DNA of 64,000 bases from Apiotrichum sp. Y4204 (lineage: Eukaryota > Basidiomycota > Tremellomycetes > Trichosporonales > Trichosporonaceae), in contig JAMYHL010000003.1 of NCBI GenBank assembly GCA_025531455.1, positions 930,001 to 994,000 of the forward strand, in the 5' to 3' direction. The first letter of the stretch is position 1; each line of letters opens with the position of its first letter. A program made the position numbers and the translations under genes. Below are positions 13,701 to 22,748 of the stretch, piece by piece. The notes below the pieces were generated by a model. That model ran no database searches. It saw nothing but the letters and a program-made list of their open reading frames with translations, and had not been told where the DNA came from.

Positions 13701-14507
13701 TTCAGTGAGAGGCTTGTGACGCGTGGTTACCAAGCGCCAAATCCCCAGCTAGAAGTAACACAAGCATCATGACGATGCCAGATTCAAGGCTGAACAGTTG
13801 CCCGAGGGCAAGCAAGCGTGCTTGTTTTAGTGCGTCCCCATCAACTCCACTGAAATGCACCACATGCGTCAGTGGCCACCGAACCACCCACCGGCGATCC
13901 ATCTAACACCTCCACCCAGTAGCCTCCACCTCGCGTCATTGCACAGCCAATGGGATGGTACGATACCCGGAGATACAAACTTTATTGAGAAGGTCATGGA
14001 GCACAGCTGTATCAGACCTTCTGCAGGTGTTGGATGGCCACCGGCCGGCCATGCATAATCGATGCATGAGAATTCTCAGCTTTGTTTTCTTGTTGTTCGA
14101 TCCACTCCAGCTCCCATCCTTAACACGACATCCATCGAAGCTGCAGCATCCCCGACGCCCAGAGATACCCCCAACCCCTGCAGCAAGCCGTGCCTCAAAC
14201 GCCGAACTCTCAGCAGGCCGGTCGCCGCTGACTTTACATCGCGCTTGCCTGTGGTTGTCTTGTCGAGATCGACTGGGTTCGTTGTCCACTGGAGCCCTTC
14301 GGTCTTCTCTTCGGTATTGACACTTCGCCAAAGCCCCGTCCGACGCGTAACCCCCCTCGCTTCATACCCGAGCGCTGGCGTGACAAGAACACCGGCATAT
14401 AACCACTTCAGGTTGACAACGAATACCCCGCGCGTGTGTCTCGCTATTTTGGGAGTAACCGCCTAATCGCCTAATCCATCGCATCAACGCCCTATCCGCA
14501 TCCAAAC

Positions 14508-16683
14508 ATGGCGTCAGCGTATCCTTCTCCTGCACCGTCTCCTGCGCCCTCGCGCAGAGGGTCGAATACACGGCCCCGCGTCGCTGTCGTCGGTAGCGGT
14601 TTGGCTGGCCTAACCGCTGCCTATCTTCTCCGCAAAGAGGGAGCCGATGTGTGGCTCGTTGAAAAGGTGTGTAGAGGGCGAGCTGGCGGTGTGAGAGAGG
14701 CAACATGGTTCATGCAGGGCGATTCCGATCCTGGACGCGATCGGCTCCCAGACGCGCTATCTAATCCATTGTACGTCACTGACATCACAGGCTACTCAAC
14801 TTGGCTTTCACGCGTGGTCCGTCGAGCTCGAACAGGACGGCAAGCTGGCGACGAACATGAGCGCCGGCGAGGCCGGGGCGTGGAAGGAGACGGGATGCCA
14901 GTTCGAGGGATACACGGTTCCAGACGGATCGCCGACCAGGTACCTCCGGCCCTACTCTCCTGTGTCGACGCCGGTGCGCCGGAGGACGTCGTCGTCGTCA
15001 ACATCGTCGTCTCACATCCCTTCGCGTCCATCGTCGCCAGTTTCGGCCTCCCCATTCAACACGGCCAGTGTCCCGTCACCCCTCGACACGGCATCAGTGA
15101 GCGCAGCATTCCCTTCTGCACCATCAACTCCTGATGGGATCAGGAAGCGCAAGACATCGGCATCTTTGCGCAGTGACACGATCGCCATTGACGTACCGAT
15201 GCGCTCGTTCCAGGGTGGCTACTATCCGCTTCTGATCGCCTTGTACGCGCATCTCCGACTCCCGATAGCACCCGCACACTTTTCCTTCTCGTTCTCGGCG
15301 CTGCGCCCGCGCCGAAAGACTGTCACCAAGGAGGACACCTACTTTATCCATTCGGGCGCGTCGGGAGTGTCGCTTCCCAACGTACCAGGAAATGCGTGGG
15401 AGAACCCGATTTCTCTCATACGAGCGGTGCTCGCCCTCTTGCTCGCTGGCGTCTGCTATGTCATTTTGCTGGCGACGTCGCTCCTGTCGTGGCACGGCCT
15501 TCTCCCAGCAAGGCTAAGCGGCGACGCGACATTCCGCACCGTCATTGACGGTGTTGCCGAGTTCGTGGACAGGCCGGTCGCTCAGCTTCCCAGCACCCGC
15601 CTTGGACTGGCGTTCAGGGAGTTTGCGGCGGACATTGTGCTGCCCCTCTTTTCGTCTGTCGGCACCATGACTGCCGAGGACGTGTGGTCGACTCCGGCTG
15701 TGCACATCTTTGACTACATCCACGCTGGTGTGGGTACTGCCCACTACTCGCTCGGCGGAGGACGGAGTGCCCGCGACGTTGCCCGTGCGCTCGCGGCCCC
15801 GATACGCAAGCAGGGGGATGATCGCGTACGTCTCGGATCTGCCATTCACTCCATCAAGTACAACACCAAATACGGAACTGCCGGTGTGACCGTCTCGCTG
15901 GATGGCGGAGCCGACATTGACGTCGACTACGTGATCATCGCTACTCCGGCTCGTGCCGCGCGTCATCTTTTGGGCACTTTTGAGCCATCGCTCGCCGTTC
16001 ATGGGGAGAAGGTCGAGGCTCGTCGCGTGGCGCGCATGCGCACGGCTCTCGCCGAGGTGACTTACCGTGATGCGATTGTCACGACGCACCGTGATGACGT
16101 TGTTCTGCCGCCATCAGCGGACGTTCGAGACATTAATCTCATTCAGCCGGTCGTCTCGGAGCCGTACGCCGAGAAGCGATACCCTCTCGCTGTCGATGTT
16201 GCCGCCGCGACCCCGATTACGCCCTCGCCTGCTTCGAGCATGCCTGTACACCAGCTGAGCGAGGCGCCCTTCTTCCCGCCGACTGAGCAAGCATTGTACA
16301 CTATGGCGACTCATGTCATTACTCCCCCGAACGGCATCGCCCCGGTCTACCAGACGACCAACCCGGTAGTCCCGATTGATCCGGACTGTATCCTCGGCGT
16401 TGCGCGCCTCCCTCGTGCCCTTCCGCTGCGCAGCGCTCGTACTCTGTCGGGCCTGCATCCGCAGAGCACTCATCGTCCCCTTGTCTACCTCGTGGGCAGC
16501 TACGCGTACCCCGGAATCCCGCTGCTGGAAGGCTGCGTCGGGAGTGCCCGCCGTGCCGTCGAGGATATCTGCCAGCTGTCGCCGGCGGCTGCGACTGGTG
16601 GCGTCGACTGGGAGGCTGGGCGCGGTAGCTGGCTCGGCCGCGTGTGGCGTTGGCGAGCCGAGGGCCGTGGTGGTTATTACTGA
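14508..16683 (+). CDS. FAD-dependent amine-oxidase-like membrane flavoprotein, 683 aa
   Basis: Exons 14508-14666 and 14791-16683, joined in phase 0 across a 124-bp intron. The N-terminal Rossmann fold shows the dinucleotide-binding fingerprint VVGSGLAGLTAAYLLRKEG ending in the acidic VEK (residues ~25-53). A conserved-looking substrate-domain motif IDVPMRSFQGGYYP lies at ~186-199. A hydrophobic segment (~263-285) predicts one membrane helix. Later motifs include HYSLGGGRSARDVARAL and IIATPARAARHLL, typical of the NAD_binding_8/amino-oxidase superfamily in fungi. Between the FAD fingerprint and IDVPMRS is an unusually long Ser/Pro/Thr-rich insert of about 100 residues, which could be real or include an unrecognised intron, although the frame stays open. 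The substrate is unknown. Confidence 0.88.
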
Positions 16684-17170
16684 ATAGACTAGTTTACGAC
16701 GCGGATACGACACTTTAATACGGGTACCATGATATGAAGGACATGATATGCAGAGCCGGAGATACTGGTTTGACTGACTGACTCGGACTGACACTCTGAC
16801 TGTGGCACGGCCACGTTCCGTCATCAGAACGCGCATCTGTATTTTATCGGTGCGGTCGATCTGAAAGAGTGTTGATCGGGCTGACGTACATGACTGCCAC
16901 ACTGTTCTGTCATGAGGACCATGAAGCATCTCTATGCCAACAGTGTGGCCCCGAGGCTGATTCACGTCGACCATGTGAGAGTTCCACCAGGCGCGGCGCG
17001 TCACACAGCGGACACCTAATGCTTAGCTTCAGCTCTCTTGGACCTTGAACCCTCGCAGTCCAGGGCGCTTCCCCGATAACGCAATTGTGCAATCGTGCGA
17101 TTCCGGGTGTCCCACCAATGCAGAGGAAAGTGGAGGAAAAAAAAGTTGAGGCCTCCTGAGACGCTTCTTA
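16684..17170. other. Spacer between the flavoprotein gene and tRNA-Val
   Basis: It holds the 3' flank of the flavoprotein gene and, near 17133-17141, a run of eight A residues. Read on the minus strand this is the T-run expected as the Pol III terminator of the tRNA gene next to it. No coding frame is supported. Confidence 0.6.
17133..17141 (-). terminator. Pol III T-run terminator of tRNA-Val copy 1
   Basis: On the minus strand an uninterrupted T tract follows the tRNA 3' end by about 30 bases. That is the usual RNA polymerase III stop. Confidence 0.6.
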
Positions 17171-17259
17171 TGACGTTTGGCGGGGTCGAACCGCCGACCT
17201 CATGCGTAATACTGTATCCAGTGTTAAGCATGCGCTCTAACCAACTGAGCTAAATCGCC
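17171..17259 (-). tRNA. tRNA-Val (anticodon AAC), with intron
   Basis: The reverse strand folds as a cloverleaf: acceptor GGCGATT/AAACGTC, TA at positions 8-9, D-arm GCTC/GAGC with AGTTGGTTA loop, anticodon stem CATGC/GCATG, anticodon AAC, variable AGGTC, and T-arm GGCGG-TTCGACC-CCGCC with discriminator A. A 15-nt intron (starting CTGGATAC) follows position 37, leaving a 74-nt mature tRNA. The acceptor stem has an A-A mismatch at pair 5-68 and a G-U at 2-71, shared with the second copy at 18005-18091. The anticodon reads Val GUU directly, and GUC after A34-to-inosine editing. Confidence 0.92.
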
Positions 17260-18004
17260 GATGATGTTTCAGTGTTGTGCGTCGGCCCCGTTCGACAGGC
17301 TGATTCACCACTTCGGTCGGCTGACCAATGCCGCCGATGTCTGTAATCAAGGGGTGGAGTGTGTTTGGAATCTCCTAGCAGGCATATGAGCATGGCCGGT
17401 GAGTAGGCAAGCATTCAAACAATAGCCTTACGAAGGAAGTATCGAAGGCGCCAGCCCCAGGGCTACGATGAAGCCGGTAACCACCGTCTCCTCTCGGCAC
17501 TGATGCAAGTCAAGGAACGAGAAAGTCAGCCGTGGAGCCTCCTTTCGAGAGTTCCCAAGGTGCGACACTTGAGCGGCTTAGAAGTGTGATCCGATTCAGG
17601 TCTCAAAGGAGGGAGTATCGTTTGACGGCAGCTGCCAAAGTTTAAGAAATAATCTTACGCTAGCACTTGGAAGCTGCTGACGCAGACTCATATCGCTGCG
17701 TTGGCGATGTGATAGTGAGACCTTTGGAGAGATCCTACGGCGCCCCATCTTGACGATTGCGACAGTTGCCGTCTCCTGAGCTGCTGACCCCAAGTTTGTC
17801 AAGCACTCCGTGTCCGGCCTCTTGACAGAGCCGTCAGCTGTGACAGACGCCCTAACGGTCGTCTAAGCGCCGATTTCGCACTGCGGGGGTACCCCTCTGA
17901 CAGGAAAAACGCCCAAACGAACGGTTCCAAGTGAAGGCAGTCCGAAGCAACGACTTTTTTGCGGCGACGCCGCTGCAGACGACCCCCCCAAACCCGAAAT
18001 CAGC
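17260..18004. other. Spacer between two divergent tRNA-Val genes
   Basis: About 745 bp between the 5' ends of the two tRNA copies. I see no gene. The 12-20 bases immediately upstream of each tRNA share little beyond a C before GGCGATT, so the duplication seems confined to the tRNA itself. Confidence 0.6.
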
Positions 18005-18091
18005 GGCGATTTAGCTCAGTTGGTTAGAGCGCATGCTTAACACTTGTCAGCGTTACGCATGAGGTCGGCGGTTCGACCCCGCCAAACGTCA
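18005..18091 (+). tRNA. tRNA-Val (anticodon AAC), second copy, with intron
   Basis: The exon sequence is the same as in the copy at 17171-17259, including the A-A acceptor mismatch, but the intron differs (13 nt, beginning CTTGTCAG). The mature length is again 74 nt. The two copies point away from each other. A run of five T at about 18126-18130 is the probable Pol III terminator. Confidence 0.92.
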
Positions 18092-18125
18092 GCGCTTCTC
18101 TTGTCCTCTGTCAAGAGCGAGTATT

Positions 18126-18130
18126 CTTTT
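18126..18130 (+). terminator. Pol III T-run terminator of tRNA-Val copy 2
   Basis: A TTCTTTTT tract lies about 30 bases past the tRNA 3' end and suits RNA polymerase III termination. Confidence 0.55.
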
Positions 18131-18328
18131 TCGGGTCGTTCAAAGAACCTGTGGTTGAGGATGGGGAGCGGGTGAGGTGGACGAAGATCGCCGACGAGGA
18201 TCGGGAGGATCGTCAGGAACCGACGGAGAAACCCGACATGATGAGGCTACAGATTTAGTCAACAGTCCTCATCAGTGGTTAGTGGCGCTCTTGGTCACCC
18301 TCCCTCATGATCCTACATAATCTAGATG

Positions 18329-19798
18329 CTATTGGCTCTTCTCCCTCGCGGCCCACTCGCTGCGAATAGCCTCGCACCGCTCGACGAGTCCCTCGGCGAT
18401 GTCCTGGTTCTTCTCCCACTGGTCGACCTCGCCGTACTTGACGGTCGGGGGACGGAAGCGGTGGCTGACGACATGGACCTTTGGCGGCTGCTTCGCCGCC
18501 GGGAGGAGGAACGAGTCGGCAATGAACGCAGCGTAGAGCATCGGAACGGCGCCGTACGTTGCCCAGACGGGGTGGTGCGGCGAGCCGAGGAGGTTGGCAA
18601 TGTAGAACGAGAGCCAGTAGCAGATCCACTTGATCTTGACGAGCCATTGCCATGCGCCGAGACCCGCGACGGCAATGTTGGTTGCGACGCACCCGGGCTC
18701 CGCGGAGATGCACCTAATCGGGCGCGCGTTCTCCTCTCCGCCGAGCTCCTTGTCCAACTGCGCAACAACCAGGTCACCCATGTATTTGGATGCACGATAG
18801 GACGAGGGATACGCGAGCAGCTGGTAGTCGTTTAGCGGGGTGTCCTCCAGTGCCTCAGCCTCGGCCTCGATAGACGACGTGTATACCACGCGCGGCTCAA
18901 TGGGCAGCGTCTTGGGCGACGCGCGGAGCATCGGTGCGAGCTCCTTAGCCTAGCGGTCAGATAAATATCCCGTCTTATATCTGACACCTCACCATGATGT
19001 AAGGCGACAGCACGTTAACGCCCCATACGCGTCCGCGCTCTCCGTCTGCACTGCGCGCGCCAATCTCCTCAATGTTGTAGCGCGGGTGGTGCAGGGCGTG
19101 GCGATATCCATCCGTGATAATTTGCCACATGAACCGTGGGATAACGACCTGCTTGAACGCGGCGAATCCGGCGTTGAGGAACAGACTTGTCACGTAGGGG
19201 TATTTGGAGGCGATCCGGCGCGTGAACGCGAGAATGCCATTTGGTCCACCGACGGCGTCGAGGTCGACCGGCTCAAACTCGACACGCAGGCCCTCGATCC
19301 ATCCATCCGGGATGGGGATGCCGCGTTTCCGCCGCGCCGCGAGCTCGGCGTTGTGCGCGTCCAGGATCTTGGTGCGCGCTGCGGTAGCGTTCTTCTCGGA
19401 GCGGCACGCGAGGATCAGCGTTAGTGTCGGATGAGGCGACGGCATGCGCGCGGCAGTGCGCGCGGCCGCGGAGCCTTCGTCCGAGAGCAGAGGGGCCAGA
19501 GCAGGAGGAAGGGAGGACTCGGTCGGCACTGCACATGGCACGGGGGTGTCGCCGCACACGGAGAGGTTGCTGAGAAGCGCCTGGCAAATACCGAGGCCAA
19601 AGCCGCTGGGCGTCAGTGTTGTCATGGGGTTGCCGCAAGAGACGCGCCCACAGCTCTACGACAAGGGAAGTGGTCAGCTGCGCCGCGTGCTCCCCGCCGG
19701 ACGCACCTGTTCGCGCCAGTGACGATGGCAATGATACGGTTCGAGTCGTCCCCGATCATTTTGCGGTGTGACTCTCCTACAGTGCTGGAGTCGGGCAT
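18329..19798 (-). CDS. ERG27: 3-ketosteroid reductase, ergosterol C-4 demethylation, 441 aa
   Basis: Exons (minus) 19798-19707, 19605-18993, 18949-18329. The first intron (GTGCGT...CCCAG) falls inside the cofactor loop, and splicing creates VTGANSGFGLG (residues ~26-36), the SDR TGxxxGxG motif. The catalytic set follows: YTSS with Ser ~260/261 and Tyr286-x-x-x-Lys290 in SSYRASK. NAG occurs as LNAGF, matching the SDR NAG element. A hydrophobic stretch after WQWLVKIKW near the C-terminus could anchor it to ER or lipid droplets, as known for Erg27. The family reduces the 3-keto group during C-4 demethylation with Erg25/Erg26. The start at 19798 is preferred; an in-frame ATG at 19831 would add 11 residues. 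It is divergent from LSM3. Confidence 0.93.
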
Positions 19799-20137
19799 GG
19801 TTGGTGGAGAGAGAATGTTGAGCGGTGACAACGCGTTAGATTACGTTCGTGCGTCCGACTTTTGGAGGACAGGATATGGGACGATGCCGACGCCTTAGAT
19901 CCCTGGTCCTTGGACAATCAGGACAACTGCGATCCGCGAGATTCAGTGGCAAACTTATGCGCGTGGATAAGGCATGCTAACTACGTGGGAATAGCGTGCA
20001 AACAATCACGTGACTTGCTCCCTTTGGTTAGGCAGCCAGAACCCGTCAACCCACAACTCGCGAACCCTCGACGTAAAGAGCAACAAGTTTCCATTGCAAC
20101 AACATTACACCTGTTTTACTCAACTAACAACACCACA
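19799..20137. promoter_or_regulatory. Bidirectional promoter between ERG27 and LSM3
   Basis: This 339-bp spacer must hold both promoters. It contains the palindromic ATCACGTGA at 20005-20013. CAACAACATTACACC and CAACTAACAACACCACA blocks precede the LSM3 ATG and look like a 5' leader. Confidence 0.7.
20005..20013. promoter_or_regulatory. ATCACGTGA E-box, candidate sterol (SREBP/Sre1) site
   Basis: The nonamer is a full palindrome around CACGTG and equals the E-box form of the SREBP recognition sequence (ATCACGTGAY; here followed by C). It lies about 207 bp upstream of the ERG27 start codon. CACGTG is also bound by other bHLH factors, so the sterol link is an inference from the neighbouring gene. 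Confidence 0.5.
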
Positions 20138-20915
20138 ATGGACGACGCGGTCAACACCTCCATCAACGAGCCTCTCGACATAGTCAAGCTCGCTCTCGGG
20201 GAGTGAGTCGCGCGGGGCATAAGCCCGAGACTCGGTCAGCTGGAAGGGTATGGAGGAGCTGACAGCAGGCGCGTGTTCATCAAGATGCGCGGCGACCGGA
20301 CGCTGACGGGAACGCTGCATGTGGGTGTCTAAAGCATGGAAGAGGGATTCATCTTGGCCATGTCGCTGCGTAACCCTGAGGTCAAGCGGGAGACAGCCTT
20401 TGTCCTCGTGGAGATGTCCCCCATACCTTCCCCCCTGTCAATGTCTGCTCACAACTAACGCCAGGCATACGACGCGCACATGAACGTCGTGCTCTCCAGC
20501 GTTGAGGAGACAATACACCATGTGGATGTCAACGAGGACGGCACGCCGCTGCCACCGAGGGTGAGTGGATGGTGGAAGCAGTGGTGCGAGCCGTGTTCTT
20601 TGTTTCCTCTCGGATGGACAAGCGACGTTGGGGCGCGCGGTGCCAAGCCCATGCCGTACCTCGTGCCCGCCAAAGCCTTTTGAGAGAGCGATCGCATGGT
20701 CTTTGAATCTTTAACGAGTCAAGACTGTATCCCGCCCCAGATCGAGCAGGTTGGGCTGTCATTCACGCCGTCTCCGCCTGCAAACACTGACGACAGGCTG
20801 AGCGCCGCCAGATGGAGATGCTCTTTGTCCGCGGCGACAGCGTCATCCTCGTGAGTGCTGATGATTAACCTGACCGTTTAATCAGTTCTAACTCCAGGTC
20901 TCGCCCACTCAGTAA
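20138..20915 (+). CDS. LSM3: U6 snRNA-associated Sm-like protein LSm3, 97 aa
   Basis: Exons 20138-20202, 20269-20320, 20465-20560, 20741-20749, 20797-20850, 20898-20915. The spliced protein starts MDDAVNTSINEPLDIVKLAL, then Sm1 ([28 protein letters not shown], residues ~22-49) and Sm2 (MLFVRGDSVILV, ~80-91), the order and length of LSm3. LSm3 sits in the LSm2-8 ring on U6 snRNA in the nucleus and the LSm1-7 ring in cytoplasmic mRNA decay. The fourth exon is only 9 nt (Ile-Glu-Gln) and could be skipped without changing frame, since its neighbours join in phase. The last intron is only 47 bp. Its 3' end faces the next gene across 131 bp. Confidence 0.93.
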
Positions 20916-21046
20916 ACCACCCACATCCGATACCCGGCCGCGCGCCATTCTCTAGCTCCAATGTACATGCATAGTGCAAGATGTAACCTGTGCTATGACT
21001 GCTGTCCTTCTGACGCGTCCTCTCTCCTCTCTCCTCGTACTCGTCG

Positions 21047-22194
21047 CTAACTCGGCGCGGCATCCATCGTGTCCTTCCCATCCCCCTCATACTCGTCGTT
21101 GCCCTCTGGAAACTCGCTGTCGTCCTCGTCCTCGGCAAAGCTCCGCAGGTCATCGTCCATCCCCTCTGCGCGCCGCGCCTTGGCCGTACCGAGCGGCAGC
21201 CCCGTCCCCGAATCGTGCCTTTCCGAGGCATACACGCTCGCGGCGGCGTAATCCTCCTCCGTGTCGAACATGTCATCGTCCCCGTCGTCTACGTGCGCAC
21301 GCGCATACTGCGCGGCAGCAGCCGCACGACCAAGCTCGTCGTCCACGTGCCGATGCCGCCGGCGCGGGTTCAAGTCGAGGTTTTCAAGCCGCGCAGCGGT
21401 CTGGTTGTCAAAGTCGCGAGTCCCGAGGGCAATGGTCTGCTGGATCGGCCTACGGGGTCAGTAACGCCGTAGTTGAAGATAATCTGAAAGAATGAAAAGA
21501 GAGCAAGACATGTCTGAGGTCTGAGTGGTGTCACTGTCGCAGCACCGGTCTCAACCAAAGTGCACAACCAACACAACAGATGTTGTTCCATTGCACAGTG
21601 CGACAGACGTTGTTCCAGTACACAGTTCCAGTACACAATGCGACAACACTGTTCCAGCGCAAAATGACAACGGACAACGTTTAGAACAATGCCGCGGCAC
21701 GGATACACCAATCGGGCGTGCCCATCACGCACGCACCATCACGCCCACGACAGCCCTCGCGATCGCATCACGCGCACTGCGAAAACCAAAACTCACAAGC
21801 TGATGCCATTGGGCCCATGCGCCGCCTCGCTCGCCGCAATAGTCTCGAGGGCGCGCATCTTCCCGCTCCTTGTCGGCGGCGAGGTCGCGAGCTGGCCCTG
21901 GCGGTTGAGGCTCATGTTGTCGATACTGCTCGCGAGGAGCTCGGCTTCTCGTGCGCGCAGTGCGTCGCGGACAGCGAGCAGACGGCCGCGCACGGGGTCG
22001 TCTCCGGGACCGGGAGAAGTGGGGGATAGAGGGTTACGGGTCGTCGATGTCGGAGAAGTACTGAACAGCGCTGTGCCGAGGACGCGCTCGTTGCGCGCTA
22101 GCCGGTCACGGACTTCGTCGAGCGACAAATGGGAGATTTCGTCCGCGACGCCAGAGGACCGGCGGCGCGGGACGCGGACGGGCGCAGCCGGCAT
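21047..22194 (-). CDS. Unknown protein, acidic C-terminal half, 266 aa
   Basis: Exons (minus) 22194-21797 and 21449-21047, joined in phase 2 over a 347-bp intron that is long for this locus. The N-terminal half has a basic start (VPRRRSS), then two short amphipathic helices (SLDEVRDRLARNERVLG and VRDALRAREAELLAS). The C-terminal half has an RRRHRHVDDELG segment followed by acidic runs (VDDGDDDMFDTEEDY and FAEDEDDSEFPEGND), which suggests a nuclear or chaperone-like protein. I do not recognise a family domain. Codon use matches the core genes, so I believe it is real. The intron carries a 13-bp tandem duplication (21612-21637). Confidence 0.75.
21612..21637. repeat. 13-bp tandem duplication inside an intron
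   Basis: GTTCCAGTACACA occurs twice head to tail. Related GTTCCA-CAC-TGCGACA fragments surround it (21580-21660), giving a small degenerate repeat patch that helps explain the long intron. Confidence 0.7.
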
Positions 22195-22748
22195 GGTTGC
22201 TGATATTCTGATGGGTATTGGGTGTGAGGAAGAGGTATTGTGGATGAAGGTATTGTGGATGGAGTCTGGATGTGGGGAGAGAGGCCGACTCGTAAGTCTG
22301 GCCAGCCTTAATATATCGTTTCGTGTGGGTCGTGCGTCATTCCGCGCCTTTGCTGTTCAGCGTTGCTTGCTCGGCGGCGACAAGCTCGCAGACAATAAAC
22401 CAGATATCGGTACCAGATCAGCTTGTGCCATGTGCCGTTTTGCCAATTGATAAGTTTCGATCCTGGATACTTGATATCCGTCAAACAGTCTCACGAGACC
22501 CTCTCAGACAGTCACGATGTGTGGAGATTGTCTAGCGTCCGTGACTACTGTGCATGTGTTCGGCTTGCCATGCATGTCTTGGATGTAGGAGCTCGGTCTC
22601 ATGGTCTCACGGCTCAGCTGCTGACCCTGTGACGCCCGATGTGGACGGCCTATCGAGTCTGCAGTACTAGTCTGACTCACATCCGAGCGTGACCTTGAGA
22701 CTGGATGGCACAAGTACACAATCCGCTGCATGTCTATGATACGATACT
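22195..22748. other. Spacer: promoter of the unknown gene and 3' flank of MON2
   Basis: 554 bp between two minus-strand genes. GGTATTGTGGATG is repeated near 22230-22260. No coding frame is supported. Confidence 0.6.

Larger units (their letters stand above)
4616..14507. other. 9.9-kb gene-poor region
   Basis: The proximal part (4616 to about 6500) is probably the promoter and 5' leader of the bZIP gene, with pyrimidine-rich blocks (5040-5085) and G-rich stretches (5920-5960, 6120-6190). Further on, open frames are short, occur on both strands and lack the C/G-ending codon habit of the core genes. A very AT-rich patch lies at about 9707-9757. The only piece that looks like spliced coding sequence is at 10398-10760, listed separately. 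A 69-codon plus frame at 12532-12741 reads somewhat like protein but has no supporting context. I recognise no transposase or reverse-transcriptase motif. Confidence 0.55.
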
